DNA from: Begonia masoniana
Lineage: Eukaryota; Streptophyta; Magnoliopsida; Cucurbitales; Begoniaceae
Reading direction: 5' to 3'
DNA: 64,000 nt
Assembly (NCBI GenBank): GCA_022432975.1
Contig: CM039510.1
Location: 16,633,023 to 16,697,022 of the forward strand
Shown here: in pieces, positions 43,651 through 56,500 of the stretch
How the letters are laid out: each line of letters opens with the position of its first letter
How positions within the stretch are numbered: position 1 is the stretch's first letter
Made by a program: the position numbers and the translations under genes
Notes under the pieces: model-generated
What the model was told of the DNA's origin: nothing
What the model saw: the letters and a program-made list of their open reading frames with translations, nothing else
The model's database searches: none

Positions 43651-43817
43651 GTAATGGTATCAGAGAGATAAGGTTTTAAAACCGATTCTGTGAAATTTCT
43701 GGTTGCGCAACCCGCCACGTGAGATCGCTCCACCAACTGTAAGTATTTAGATTACTGTAACTGTCCTGTTTATTTAAAATTAGGTTATTCTGTTATTCTT
43801 ATAGGACTATCTTAGAA
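43651..43817 (+). promoter_or_regulatory. B3 leader: PBS and intron-like unit
   Basis: PBS TGGTATCAGAGAG starts at 43655. CCACCAACTGTAAGT places GTAAGT at 43739-43744; TTCTTATAG ends at 43804, giving 66 bp. Gag ATG follows at 43818. The segment between PBS and GTAAGT (CCGCCACGTGAGATCGCTCC) is also conserved. Confidence 0.82.
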
Positions 43818-46800
43818 ATGGTGAGAGGACATCAGGAAGAATCCAGTGAAAGCTCTCGGGCCATAGACCGATTGACAGAGCTGGTGGGGGTACAATCCCG
43901 CATGGTTGATCGAATGATGGCCAGAGAAGACGACAGAAACAATAACCATGGAAATATCAATCGTGATAATGCGCCGCGAGACAATAGTGGAGACAGATTC
44001 CGGCGACTTCAGCCACCCTCATTTGATGGGTTGTCTACAGACCCGACCCGTGCTAAAACCTGGATTCGAACTATGGAGAAGATGTTCAGTTATGCAGAAG
44101 TAGAAGATAACAAGAAGGTTACTTGTGCCACGTTCCATCTCACTGAAAGTGCTGGATTCTGGTGGGATGCAGTACAGTCGTCTACAATGGCATTGAGCTG
44201 GGAAGGGTTCAAGGGGATTTTCTACGATAAGTACTTTGACCGAGGAGTGAGAAAGGAGAAGTTACTTGAGTTTTCTCGGCTGCGACAGTATGGATCTGTG
44301 GCCGAGTATGTTCAGAAATTTGAGTCGCTATCCCGATATGCAACACACATGGTGGCCACTGATGAGAACAAGGTGCACCAGTTTATTCAAGGTTTAAAGA
44401 TGGACCTTCTGCGAGGAATCACGACTGGAGGTTTTGATGAGGCACCATATGTGAAAGTGGTGGCCAAGGCTTATCAACTGGAGGCCTTAGAAATAAAGTC
44501 CCAGAGACAGAGAGAACCACCGAGAGGAATTATAAGAAATACTCCTCAACAACAACAACAAAAGATTCAGAATGTACATCCTCAACAGCAACAGAACAGG
44601 GGCATTAAAAGGCCCAATGAGACCCTTACTTACCAGGACAAAGGGAAGAGACCTATGGGAGCTCCTCAGCCTCCTGTCTGCCCACGTTGCCAGAAGAATC
44701 ATACAGGAGACTGCAGGCTCTTTACTGGTCAATGTTTCCGGTGTGGTAAAGAAGGCCATCAAGTCCGGAATTGTCCGGTGCCTGACACAAGGCCGGTTGG
44801 TGCTATGCCTAGAGTGTTTGCAATGATGGAGGACGTCGATAATGCTGATCAGCACACAGCAATTACAGGTACAATATTAGTATGTAATGTGCCTGCTTAT
44901 ACCTTGTGGGACACGGGGGCCACACATTCGTTTGTGGCCATGGACTTTGTAGTTAGACAAAAATTTTGTAGTACGTCCTCAGATCAGCCCTACAGCGTTA
45001 TGCTACCGTCCGGAGAGTTTATGCACTCTGAGCAGGTTGTACGGGGTGATATAGTGTCAGTGGGAGACCAGAAATTTTATGCCGATCTTATCGTCATCGG
45101 TATGAGAGGGTACGATGTCATTCTGGGGATGGACTGGCTATTTAGACATTATGCCACCATCAACTGTAGGTCCGGGCTTGTGTCATTTAAGCGCCCAAAT
45201 GAAGTAGAATTCTCTTACCAGGCAGTACCGAAGAAACACCGTATGCCTGTGATATCTTCCTTGAAAGCTCAACGACTGATGAAGTCAGGATGCATCGCAT
45301 TTCTTGCCCACGTTGTGGATGTTCAAAGGCAAAATGAGGTGGAACTTCAAAACATTCCGGTAGTCCGGGACTTCTTAGAGGTTTTCTTAGATGACTTACC
45401 GGGATTGCCACCTGATCGTGACATCGAGTTTGAAATCGATGTGTATCCTGGTGCGGAACCAGTATCGAAGAATCCGTACCGTATGGCACCAATTGAACTG
45501 AAGAAGTTGAAGGCTCAGTTGAAAGAATTAATGGACAAGGGTTTTGTGCGCCCTAGTTTCTCTCCGTGGGGTGCTCCCGTCTTGTTTGTCAAGAAGAAGG
45601 ATGGGTCCCTACGGATGTGTATTGACTACCGTGAGCTGAACAAGTTGACTATCAAGAATAAGTACCCGTTGCCAAGAATTGACGATTTGTTTGATCAGCT
45701 ACAGGGGGCTCGGGTATTTTCTAAGATTGACTTACGCTCCGGCTATTACCAGTTGAAGGTCAGAGCTGAGGATATTCCAAAGACTGCCTTCAGAACCCGG
45801 TACGGGCACTACGAGTTCTTGGTGATGTCGTTCGGGTTGACTAATGCTCCGGCAGCATTTATGGACCTAATGAACAGGATATTCCATGATGTCTTGGATA
45901 AATTTGTGATCGTTTTCATCGACGACATTCTGGTTTATTCCAGGAGTATGGCTGAGCATGAGAAACACTTGGCTATGGTACTGTCAATCCTAAAGCAACA
46001 TCAATTATATGCCAAGCTGTCAAAGTGTGAGTTCTGGTTAAACAAGATTAATTTCTTGGGCCACGTGGTGTCTGCTGAAGGAGTATCTGTGGACCCGGCC
46101 AAGATTCAGGCTGTGAGGGATTGGCCCAGGCCGAGAAATGCAAGTGAAGTACGAAGCTTTATCGGGCTAGCTGGTTATTACAGGAAATTCATCAAGGGGT
46201 TTTCTGTGATCGCGAAGCCTATGACCAGCTTAACAAGGAAGGAAATCAAGTTCAAGTGGTCTGAAGCATGTGAGGAGAGCTTTCAGACACTTAAGCAGAA
46301 ATTAACCACTGCTCCTCTGTTAGTATTGCCAGTTGAAGATGGCAAATTCAGCGTATACTGTGATGCGTCAAAGATTGGCCTGGGATGCGTATTGATGCAA
46401 GAGGGTAAAGTGGTAGCATACGCATCAAGACAGTTGAAGAACCATGAACAAAACTACCCTACTCACGACCTTGAGTTAGCGGCAGTTGTATTTGCGCTGA
46501 AAGTATGGAGACACCACCTATATGGACAGTCATGTGAGGTGTTTTCTGACCACAAGAGTTTGAAGTACCTCTTTACTCAGAAAGAGTTGAATATGAGACA
46601 AAGGCGGTGGTTAGAATTTGTGAAAGATTACGATGTTGAGATCAAATACCATCCTGGTAAAGCTAATGTGGTAGCTGATGCACTGAGCAGGATGCCAGCT
46701 ACCATGCAACCAGTTATGTCGGCCGTATCAATGCCTTTGAGGACGGAGATACAGAAGTTCGATATGGAGATGGTTTCTGGGCTATCAGCCATACTAGCAG

Positions 46801-48248
46801 ATTTGACGCTACGACCCACCGTCCTGGACCGAATTAAAGAAGCTCAGAAGACCAATTCAAAAGAGATGGCTGATATGGTGAGCAAAGTACCAATGGCTTC
46901 TTCCGATTTCAGTTATTCGGGAGATGGAGTTCTAAAGTTCAAAAACAGATGGTATGTTCCGAAAGACGAAGAGCTACGGAAGCACATCTTATCGGAAGCC
47001 CACTCATCTCCTTTCTCTGTGCATCCTGGAAGCACGAAGATGTACCAGGATTTGAAACTTCACTTCTGGTGGCCGAATATGAAGAATGAAGTGGCAAAAT
47101 ATGTGGAGTCTTGTATGATATGCCAACAGGTCAAAGCTGAACATCAACGACCAAGTGGAACGCTTCAACCTCTTCCGATTCCCGAATGGAAATGGGAGAA
47201 CGTTACAATGGACTTCGTTGTTGGTCTGCCAAGAACAGTTAAAGGCCATAATAGCATTTGGGTCATAGTGGACAGATTAACGAAGTCGGCCCATTTTCTA
47301 CCTGTGAAGACGACGTTCACCATGGATCAGTATGCCGAGCTGTATATTAGTGAGATTATTAAGCTGCATGGCATTCCTGTATCAATCGTCTCAGACCGTG
47401 ATCCCAGATTCACTTCCAGATTTTGGAAAAGTTTGCAAAGCTCCTTGGGCACTAGATTGGACTTCAGCACGGCATTTCACCCACAGACGGATGGACAATC
47501 TGAGAGAACGATTCAGACATTGGAGGATATGCTAAGATCGTGCGTGCTGGAATTTCATGCTCCTTGGAGTAGATACCTGCCACTTGTGGAGTTTGCTTAC
47601 AACAATAGCTACCAGGCTACGATCGGTATGGCTCCATATGAAGCACTTTATGGCAGGAAGTGTAGATCCCCATTATGTTGGGATGAAGTCGGAGAAACCA
47701 AGCTTATCGGCCCCGAAATACTGCAACAGATGTCTGGGGTAATAACGGCGATCAAGCAAAGAATCCAGGCTGCACAAAGTCGACAGAAGAGCTATGCAGA
47801 CCATCGGAGAAGAGATTTAGAGTTTGCTGAAGGTGATGAAGTATTCTTGAAGGTGTCACCTTTCAAGGGCGTGATGAGGTTTGGAAAGAAAGGGAAGCTA
47901 AGCCCAAGGTTCATTGGCCCTTTTCCCATCTTGAAGCGTGTGGGAAGCGTGGCGTACAGACTACAGTTACCTGCGTCTATGGAAGGAGTACACAATGTTT
48001 TTCACGTGTCGATGCTGAGGAAATGTGTACGAGATCCAACTCAGATCGTGGAACATGTGGACTTTGATATAATGCCGACGCTGACATATGAAGAAAGGCC
48101 CATACAGATTCTGGATACCTCAGTCAAAGTATTGCGCAACAAGGTGGTCCCATTAGTGAAAGTTTTGTGGCGCAATCATAACGTGGAGGAAGCCACATGG
48201 GAAAGACAAGAAGATGTTAGAGCCCAATATCCGGACCTCTTTGCTTAG
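43818..48248 (+). CDS. B3 gag-pro-pol polyprotein (1476 aa, intact)
   Basis: Single uninterrupted frame. Gag starts [19 protein letters not shown]; a capsid-like core spans about residues 60-180, a Gln-rich linker follows, and a C-x2-C-H-C motif precedes the CCHC knuckle at 306-319. The aspartic protease has D365-T-G. RT has the first Asp at 638 and FIDD with D702/D703. RNase H begins around D849. Integrase has the zinc site (H1062, C1099, C1102) and the triad D1132, D1193, E1229, with the family-typical 35-residue spacing between the last two. The C-terminal ~40 residues ([24 protein letters not shown]) resemble a chromodomain, which in chromoviruses guides integration to heterochromatin. 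ATG 43818 was chosen because it directly follows the leader and is shared with B1 and B4. Expression as one polyprotein cut by the protease is typical of this lineage. I see no missing catalytic residue. Confidence 0.97.
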   Translation: MVRGHQEESSESSRAIDRLTELVGVQSRMVDRMMAREDDRNNNHGNINRDNAPRDNSGDRFRRLQPPSFDGLSTDPTRAKTWIRTMEKMFSYAEVEDNKKVTCATFHLTESAGFWWDAVQSSTMALSWEGFKGIFYDKYFDRGVRKEKLLEFSRLRQYGSVAEYVQKFESLSRYATHMVATDENKVHQFIQGLKMDLLRGITTGGFDEAPYVKVVAKAYQLEALEIKSQRQREPPRGIIRNTPQQQQQKIQNVHPQQQQNRGIKRPNETLTYQDKGKRPMGAPQPPVCPRCQKNHTGDCRLFTGQCFRCGKEGHQVRNCPVPDTRPVGAMPRVFAMMEDVDNADQHTAITGTILVCNVPAYTLWDTGATHSFVAMDFVVRQKFCSTSSDQPYSVMLPSGEFMHSEQVVRGDIVSVGDQKFYADLIVIGMRGYDVILGMDWLFRHYATINCRSGLVSFKRPNEVEFSYQAVPKKHRMPVISSLKAQRLMKSGCIAFLAHVVDVQRQNEVELQNIPVVRDFLEVFLDDLPGLPPDRDIEFEIDVYPGAEPVSKNPYRMAPIELKKLKAQLKELMDKGFVRPSFSPWGAPVLFVKKKDGSLRMCIDYRELNKLTIKNKYPLPRIDDLFDQLQGARVFSKIDLRSGYYQLKVRAEDIPKTAFRTRYGHYEFLVMSFGLTNAPAAFMDLMNRIFHDVLDKFVIVFIDDILVYSRSMAEHEKHLAMVLSILKQHQLYAKLSKCEFWLNKINFLGHVVSAEGVSVDPAKIQAVRDWPRPRNASEVRSFIGLAGYYRKFIKGFSVIAKPMTSLTRKEIKFKWSEACEESFQTLKQKLTTAPLLVLPVEDGKFSVYCDASKIGLGCVLMQEGKVVAYASRQLKNHEQNYPTHDLELAAVVFALKVWRHHLYGQSCEVFSDHKSLKYLFTQKELNMRQRRWLEFVKDYDVEIKYHPGKANVVADALSRMPATMQPVMSAVSMPLRTEIQKFDMEMVSGLSAILADLTLRPTVLDRIKEAQKTNSKEMADMVSKVPMASSDFSYSGDGVLKFKNRWYVPKDEELRKHILSEAHSSPFSVHPGSTKMYQDLKLHFWWPNMKNEVAKYVESCMICQQVKAEHQRPSGTLQPLPIPEWKWENVTMDFVVGLPRTVKGHNSIWVIVDRLTKSAHFLPVKTTFTMDQYAELYISEIIKLHGIPVSIVSDRDPRFTSRFWKSLQSSLGTRLDFSTAFHPQTDGQSERTIQTLEDMLRSCVLEFHAPWSRYLPLVEFAYNNSYQATIGMAPYEALYGRKCRSPLCWDEVGETKLIGPEILQQMSGVITAIKQRIQAAQSRQKSYADHRRRDLEFAEGDEVFLKVSPFKGVMRFGKKGKLSPRFIGPFPILKRVGSVAYRLQLPASMEGVHNVFHVSMLRKCVRDPTQIVEHVDFDIMPTLTYEERPIQILDTSVKVLRNKVVPLVKVLWRNHNVEEATWERQEDVRAQYPDLFA

Positions 48249-48273
48249 GTAAATTTTGGGGACAAAATTTCTG

Positions 48274-48288
48274 TTAAGGTGGGTGGAA
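48274..48288 (+). promoter_or_regulatory. B3 polypurine tract
   Basis: AAGGTGGGTGGAA directly precedes the 3' LTR start. ATTTTGGGGACAAAATTT, a near-perfect inverted repeat conserved in B and D, lies 15-30 bp upstream. Confidence 0.85.
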
Positions 48289-50319
48289 TGTAACACCTGG
48301 CATTTTTGCCTATGTAATAATTCCCCGAATATGTAAGCGGAATTTCTCCAATATTAATGCAATGATTGTTTTTAATAATATTGTCGATGTGTTTAACCGA
48401 ACGAGGGTGATTCGTGAGACCGAATCGATAACTAAATAATGTTTTAGTTAAAAACCAATGGAAGGGCAAATTAGGAAGAAATTAAGGTTGGTGGGAGAAA
48501 TCAAATGGATGATTGACACTTGGCAAACTTGTGGAAGAAGACAAGTCATGTATCCCATTTCCTTCTCTTCCTCCTACGTGAGACATTTCCCTCTCTGCTC
48601 TCTTTCATTTTTCCTCTCTGCTTCTCTCTTTCGATTGAAGAAAAACCAACGCAAGGAGTTTCTTCCTTCTCTGATTTTCCTCCTGCTTTTCGGTCTAAGG
48701 TAATCATCTTAGATAGAAAACGATTTTAGTTTATTTATTTGCTAGTTTCGTGAGGTTTAGGGTTAATGTCCGTTTATGCATGCTATAGGTTCGTGAACCA
48801 CGGTGCTCGTGCGTTCAAGCTTGCTGCATTTCGGACCACAGGTAAGTTCATGCATCTACGTTGGCCCTTAAGGCCCTACAACTCGGAGGTACTAGGTCTG
48901 GTTCGGGTAGATAGGTTTTAGGTTATGTTTTAAGTTAAACGTGTTTCCGTTATATTCTGTTTCCTGTTGTATTCATTCTGTCATCTGTGAATGTTAAGTT
49001 TAAGCATTTCACTTATTCATGCATACACGTTTCCTGTAAAATCATGCAAATGTTTTCAGCACCGGTTTTGAAGTAAGTAAGATAAATCCTGTAAAGAAAA
49101 TGTATGGTTAAGTGTGGACGAGGACTGGCATCCTGTCAAGTACTCCTGTTATGTCCTGAAAGTGGCATGTACATCCTGTTGCGCCAGTTCCTTCTCCCAT
49201 TTATACTTCTCCTGTCCAGTGAAACGCAATGTTAAGTAATGTAATGTTCACGTATTTCAAAAGTCCATGCATCACTGCATTGCATTTCATGTTCTTATTG
49301 AGCTCTAGGCTCATAGTTGAACTCCTGTTGTAGGTATGGATTTTCCAGATGAGGAGCTTGATCCTCAAACTGACGAGTTGATGTAGTTGGGGGAGGAGCT
49401 CACGGGATGGTTGCTGCAGCCAGACAAATCCGGTCCCGAGGTTTAAGTATTTAAAGTAAAGTCTATGTCTGTAAACCCTACTGGAATTCTGTGTTTGGTT
49501 TTTAAACTATGTTAGGATTCTGTATTTTTGGTTGTTGAAAACTCTGTAGGAAATTCTGTTGGATATAGATAATGTAAGGTATTCTGTTGGTTAAGCTTCT
49601 CTTGTTAAAACCTCTGTATTCGACAGTTGAACTATGTTTGAAGTATTCTGGAATTCGTTTGGAATATTTTCTGTTAGTCTGTGCATGGACAGCTTCTGGT
49701 TTTAGAGCTATCCATGTAGTGTGATTTTTCTTAAGTTTCTGTCATGTTAGAGCCGTCCATGTAATTTGTTTTTCCTTAAAATTCCGTCGTGTTTTTCCCG
49801 ATATGTTCAAAAATCATGTTTTGAATCGTTTTCTGAAGTTTGAAGTTTTCATACATTCTGTTTCCACAACTTTTGTTTTTATGTAATCATGTTAAAAGTT
49901 GCCAGCTTTGTCTTTTACATTTTTCATCTTCCGGTCACTGTTCACATTTTTCATCTTCCGGTTACTGTTCACAAATTTCATCTTCCGGTCACTGTTCACA
50001 TTTTTCATCTTCCGGTCACTGTTCACATTTTTCATCTTCCGGTCACTGTTCACAAATTTCATCTTCCGGTCACTGTTCACAAATTTCATCTTCCGGTTAC
50101 TGTTCACACTTTGCATCTTCCGGTCACTGTTCACGTTTTTATTCATTTCCAGTTTATGTTTATTTATTTTACTTTGATTTTATTTTATGTTATCCATTTT
50201 AAATGTCCATGAGTTTTAAAAAGTCGAAAAAAAAATAGTTGTCCCCGTTTTCTGCAAATGTCCCGGAGTGACGGCTCGGTTCTTGGATCCCGATCGGGTC
50301 CGGTTTTCGGGTCGTCACA
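48289..50319 (+). mobile_element. B3 3' LTR (2031 bp)
   Basis: Near-identical to the 5' LTR; it starts TGTAACACCTGGC. The 27-bp satellite is repeated as eight units at 49918-50133. Confidence 0.96.
49918..50133. repeat. 27-bp satellite, 8 copies, B3 3' LTR
   Basis: Same copy number and unit variants in the same order as 43249-43464, showing no expansion since insertion. Confidence 0.94.
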
Positions 50320-50898
50320 ATTAATCGATAAATTGATTTATTAGATAAATCAACTGCTAATCAAATTAGATTTGATTAGATAAGATTTATTTTCTAAAAA
50401 TTAGTTTTTATTAAAATAAATCTGAAAAATTATATAATAGATCTATAAAATTGTCAAATGTGATTTGACAGAAAATAACAGAGAACGACTGAAAACAAAT
50501 CCCTAGAGAAAAAGGTGTGACCTTTCCATATTCGATTTTAGAAAAACATTTTCTAAGATCGAAGAGAGCACGTCTCTCCAAAAATATAAGAGTGTATTGT
50601 TCTTGTAAGAGGGACGCCCACACGTCAGAAAATTTAAGTGTAAATATCTTCAAAGAAGACTCGACGATTTCAAAGTTTTCGGGTATAACACCTGATCTTG
50701 AGTTAAAGCTGTTAAGATCAGACGGGAGTACCTGAGTAAAAGCGTTGCTACATAAAGGTATCTTCTTTTATTATTTTACAATCTAAATTCTAATAATTTT
50801 TCTCAATGTAAATTGTTTACATTTTGAAAAATTACATATTTCTCAAAAATAATTTTTTTTTATACTAACAATTCAATTTATGATTTTTGGTGATTTTA
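50320..50898 (+). mobile_element. K 3' LTR, segment 2
   Basis: The K LTR resumes after the duplicated ATTAA and matches 16050-16316 and 16629-16950. It is interrupted by B4 at GATTTTA; the expected terminal part is not found after B4. Confidence 0.92.
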
Positions 50899-53553
50899 TG
50901 TGACAGCCCGAAACCGAACCCGATCGGGGTCCGGGATCGGAGCCGTCAATCCGGGGCAGTTAATAGAAAACGGTGACTATTTTTTTTTTTTTGAACATTA
51001 GACTTTTAAAACAAAACTGACTGGACTTTTAGAACTCCACAGAAATCGGAAATGAAATGAGATAAACTGAAGAAATTTAAATATAAACCAGATTTGAAAA
51101 ATGCAATTGACAGGATGAGCTTTTAAAGTGATTCATAAACTTTTCGAAAGAAGGGAAAAACATTCCCTGTGTTCAGAAGCAAAACGAGGAAAAACACCGT
51201 GAACAGATTTACAATCGGAAGGAAGAACAAATAATAGAAGAAGGTGGTAAGGGCAGAAAACAGAATATAAAATCAGAAGACTGAGGCAGTGAGAATCAGT
51301 CTACATTAATGGCAGAGCAATAGCAGAAGACTATCGGAAGATTGGCGGAAGATGTGAGCTGACGTCAGACGGAAGATGCATATGCAAAGACAGAAGTAAG
51401 GGTGACGTCAATCGGTAGATGCTACTTCAAATGGAAAAAAACAGTTAACATAATCGGAATGTGTGATGACGCCAGCCAGAAGATGGATGACGTCACCAGA
51501 AGATGCAGACATTAAATGTAATCGGCAGAAGAAAAGAAACTGAAGACGAGTAAAACAGAGCAGAAGATATAGGCAGAACTCATCGTATGACGTCAGTCGG
51601 AAGATGTTCTGACGTCATCGGAAGATGAAGACAGGCAGATGAAAGCGGGATGTGTGATGACATCATCAGAAGATGTGATGACATCATCGGCAGATACAGG
51701 TAGTGAACGTAATCGGCAGAAGGTGATGACGTCAGCCAGAAGATGTTCTGACGTCATCGGAAGATAAAACCTAAGGCAGAAACACAGTTTGGCGGATAGA
51801 CACAGACAAAATTCCTACCGGTTGATGTAATCGGAAGACATAGTTTTAAAGGCAGAATTTACAACTTTTGACAGGAAAGCATACAGACAGAGGGCATAAA
51901 GACAGAAGACTTAAACGTTTCAGATTCTCAACCCACGTCAAAACATGGTCCTCGAGCACAAGAGAAGGCCTGCAGGTTTCAGACCTTCATTACAAATGAA
52001 AGATTTCAAGAAAACAAACTCCATGGATAGCTCTAAAATTCGAGACCATCCATGCATGACCTGAAAAGGGAGAACTCAAGCAGTTCCAGAATGTTTTTAA
52101 AACATTTCAAGGCATTAATACAGAATATTTCAGGGGACAACTATCAACTGTCGACGGAGATTAAAACTTGGACATCAGAACTAATACATTATATATATAT
52201 CCAATAGAATCTCCTACTAGAGTTTTTAAAACAAATACACCAGAATTTCAGAAAAGTTTCAGATATGAACATTTCTTAAAAGACTAAGACTTAAACCTTG
52301 GGACAGAAATTTGTGTCTGACTGCAACAACCACCCCGAGAGCTCGAGCCACCAGCCAGAACATATTATAAATGCAGTAAGAAAACTCAGTAAGAACATAT
52401 TATAAATGCAGTGATGCAAAATGCTATGCATGCAGTTTTCAGAATACAGTGGCAGAACAGAACTTTACGTTACAGTGGCAGAGGGGTATAAGTGGGGCTT
52501 ATAGGGGAACTGACAAATAGAGGGTGCACTATCAGGTACAGCAGTTTTCAGAGTCCCAGGGAGGGATAAAACCAGAGAGTACTTGCTAGGGACAATAAAT
52601 TTTCAGATTCCCAGGGATGGATAAAACCAGAGGGCCAGTCTCCGTCCCGCACTTAACCGGTACATTTCAGTCAGATTTTTTTTTTATCTTGCTTAACTTC
52701 AAACCGTGTACAGAAAACAGTTTTGCATGAACTTTCAGAAAAATCGTGTATGCATGGACATTTACAGTGCTTACAGTTGATACAGCAGAGTACAAGAAGA
52801 TAAAACAATAGAAACCTAAACAGAAACCACAGAACTTAACTCTAACCCTTCTACCCGAAACCAGACAACAGAGTGAAAAACCTAGTACCTCCGAGATGTA
52901 GGGCCTTAAGGGCCAGCCTACGGGTATGAACTTACCTGTTATCCTTGATGCAGTCAGCCGGAAAGTCTCGGAAATGCTCGAACCTGTACATGTACGTTCA
53001 GAAAATAAACAAACTGCAAATGCTAACAAATAAGTTAGAAGAGTCTGTTCCAAACTCATTCAAACCCTTAGAAAACAAACCGGTGTGTTTTCATCCAAAG
53101 ACAGTGAGTTTTCTCCAAATACCATAACCCTAACTTCAGTAAAAACTCACGTTAAACTTGTCTAAACTTGTTAGCAATAAAAGATGCTTACCTTAGCGGG
53201 GAAACAGAAAGGAACCGAGGAGATCGAAGTAGCTTCGATGGTTGTTTTGTCGACAGGATGAGAGAATGTCGAGAAGAGAAATGGAGAGAGAGCAGAGAAG
53301 TGAAATGAAGAGGGTTTCACGCAGGAGGGAGAACTTAGCTTCTTCACCAGGTTGCCAGATGCCACTCAACCATTGACTATCTCCCACCAACCTTAATTTC
53401 TCCCCGATTTACCCTTCCATGCATTTTAACTTAGTGAAATGCTTAGTTAAACATTAGTTTGGTTTTCCAGCAAAACACATATTGCACTTATATTAAATTA
53501 ATCCCGAGAAATGGTTCAGGAAATAATTACATACAAAAAGGCCGGGTGTTACA
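50899..53553 (-). mobile_element. B4 3' LTR (2655 bp)
   Basis: TGTAACACCCGGCC on the minus strand at 53553 to GGGCTGTCACA at 50899. It contains a TGACGTCA array (51355-51785), hairpin GGCCCTTAAGGCCC (52914-52901) and GTAAGTTC after ATAACAG (52935). The acidic tail and second hairpin are missing here: an AACATATTATAAATGCAGT stretch is duplicated at about 52366-52400 in their place. Confidence 0.93.
51355..51785. repeat. TGACGTCA / CGGAAGATG array in B4 3' LTR
   Basis: Repeats of TGACGTCA(G/T)CxGAAGATG with several TGACATCA and TGACGCCA variants. The right LTR (58085-58495) keeps more intact motifs. Confidence 0.8.
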
Positions 53554-53593
53554 TTTCACCCACCTTAACAGAAATTTTGTCCCCAAAATTTGC

Positions 53594-56500
53594 CTAAGCG
53601 AATAACTCTGGATATTGAGCTCTAACATCCTCTTGTCTTTCCCACGTGGCTTCCTCCACATTATGATTTTGCCATAAGACTTTCACCAATAGGACCACAC
53701 GATTGCGTAACACTTTAAGTGACATATCCAATATCTGTATAGGCCTTTCTTCATATGTCAGCGTCGGCATGATATCAAAGTCCACCTGTTTCACGATCTG
53801 AGTTGGATCTCGCACACATTTTCTCAGCATCGAAACATGGAAGACATTGTGAACTCCATCCATTGATGCCGGCAACTGTAGTCCGTAAGTCATGTTTCCC
53901 ACACGCTTCAGGATGGGAAAAAGGCCAATGAACCGTGGGCTGAGCTTTCCTTTCTTATCGAATCTCATTACGCCTTTGAAAGGTGACACTTTCAGGAATA
54001 CCTCATCGCCCACAGCGAACTCTAAGTCTCTTCTTCTATTGTCCGCATAACTCTTCTGTCGACTCTGAGCAATCTTTATTCGTTGTTTGATAGCAGCTAT
54101 CACCTCAGACATATGCTGTAATATCTCAGGGCCGATAAGTTTGGTTTCTCCGACCTCATCTCAACACAATGGGGATCTACACTTTTTGCCATATAGAGCT
54201 TCATAAGGAGCCATGCCAATTGTAGCCTGATAGCTATTGTTGTAGGCAAATTCCACGAGTGGCAAATATCTACTCCAAGGAGCATGAAATTCCAGCACGC
54301 ACGACCTTAGCATATCCTCCAGTATTTGGATTGTTCTCTCAGATTGTCTGTCAGTCTGTGGATGAAATGCCGTGCTGAAATTCAACTTCGTACCCAAAGA
54401 GCTCTGCAAACTTTTCCAAAACCTGGAAGTGAATATGGGATCACGGTCTGAGACAATCGACACAGGAACGCCATGCAGTTTAATAATCTCGCTAATATAC
54501 AGCTCTGCATACTGATCCATGGAGTACGTCGTCTTCACAGGTAGAAAGAGGGCCGACTTCGTCAATCTGTCCACTATGACCCAAATGCTATTATGGCCCT
54601 TAGCTGTTCTTGGTAGGCCAACAACAAAATCCATCGTTATATTCTCCCATTTCCATTCGGGGATCGGGAGAGGTTGAAGCGTTCCACTTGGTCGTTGATG
54701 TTCAACTTTGACCTGTTGACATATCATACAAGACTCCACATACTTGGCCACTTCATTCTTCATATTCGGCCACCAGAAGTGAAGTTTCAAGTCTTGATAC
54801 ATCTTCGTGCTTCCAGGATGTACAGAGAAAGAAGATGAATGGGCTTCCGACAAGATGTGCTTTCGTAGCTCTTCGTCTTTCGGAACATACCATCTGTTTT
54901 TCAACTTCAGAATTCATCCCCCGAATAACTGAAATCGGAAGAAGCCATTGGTACTTTGCTCACCATATCGGCCATCTCTTTTGAATTGGTCTTCTGGGCT
55001 TCCTTAATGCGGTCCAGGATGGAGGGCCGTAGTGTTAAGTCTGCTAGTATGGCCGATAGCCCAGAAACTATCTCCATATCGAACTTATGTATCTCTGTCC
55101 TCAAAGGCATAGATACGGACGACATTACTGGTTGCATAGTAGCTGGCATCCTGCTTAGCGCATCAGCCACCACATTAGCTTTACCCGGGTGGTATTTAAT
55201 CTCAACGTCGTAGTCTTTCACAAATTCTAACCACCGTTTTTGTCTCATGTTTAGCTCTTTCTGGGTAAAGATGTATTTCAAACTCTTGTGATCAGAAAAC
55301 ACCTCACATGATTGTCCATATAGGTGGTGTCTCCATACCTTCAGCGCAAATACAACCGCCGCCAACTCAAGGTCATGAGTAGGGTAGTTTTGCTCATGGG
55401 TTTTCAATTGTCGGGATGTGTACGCCACTACTTTCCCTTCTTGCATTAATACACATCCCAAACCAATCTTGGAAGCATCACAGTATACGCTGAATTTGCC
55501 GTCTTCAACTGGCAATACTAATAGAGGAGCAGTGGTCAACTTTTGCTTAGGTGTCTGAAAACTCATCTCGCAAGCTTCAGACCACCTGAATTTGATATCC
55601 TTCCTCGTTAAGCTGGTCAAACAAATCATCGATTCTTGGCAAACGGTAGTCAATATACATCCGTAGGGACCCATCCTTCTTGACAAATAAGACGGGAGCA
55701 CCCCACGGAGAGAAACTGGGCCGCACAAAACCCTTGCCCACCAACTCCTTCAGCTGAGCCTTCAATTCCTTCAGCTCAATTGGTGCCATACGGTACGGAT
55801 TCTTTGATACTAGGTTCCGCACCTGGATATACGTCAATTTCAAACTCATTTTCGCGATCAGGTGGCAATCCCAGTAAGTCATCTAAGAAAACCTCAGAGA
55901 AGTCCCGGACTACTGGAATGTTTTGAAGTTCCACCTCATTTTGCCTTTGAACATCCACAACGTGGGCAAGAAATCCGATGCATCCTGACCTCATTAGCCG
56001 TTGAGCTTTCAGGGAAGATATAACAGGCATACGGTGTTTCTTCGGTACTGCCTGATAAGAGAATTCTACTTCATTTGGGCGTTTAAATGACACTAGCCCG
56101 GACCTACAGTTGATGGTGGCATGATGTCTAAACAGCCAGTCCATCCCCAGAATGACATCGTACCCTTTCATACCGATGACGATAAGGTTGGCGTACAACT
56201 TCTGGTCTTCTACTGTCACTATATCACCCCGTACCACCTGCTCGGAGTGCATAAACTCTCCGGACGGTAGCATAATGCTATAGGGCTGGTCTGAAGACAT
56301 ACAATTAACATTCTGTCTAACTACGAAGTCCCCTGCCACAAACGAATGTGTGGCCCCCGTGTCCCACAAGGTATAAGCAGGCAAATCACATATTACAATT
56401 GTACCTGTAATTGCTGTATGCAGATCAGCATTATCAACGTCCTCCATCATTGCAAACACTCTCGGTATGGCCTGACCTGCTCTGGTGTCGAGCATTGGGC

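Larger units (their letters stand above)
41617..50319 (+). mobile_element. B3: complete young Ty3/gypsy element, TSD ATTAA
   Basis: 8703 bp with LTRs 41617-43650 and 48289-50319, PBS, one open gag-pro-pol frame, PPT and perfect TSD ATTAA (41612-41616, 50320-50324). The LTRs differ by roughly nine or ten substitutions and about five single-base indels over 2.03 kb. It is the only element here that could be autonomous. Confidence 0.97.

Noticed and set aside
48458..48703. 81-codon ORF starting MEGQIRKKLRLVG near the LTR start and ending exactly at the inferred exon 1 donor
   Set aside because: Tempting as the first coding exon of the cassette, but the 5' LTR copy (41787-42002) is shifted by one base, B4 and B2 have early stops, and similarity can be explained by shared LTR descent. 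Left as undecided rather than annotated.
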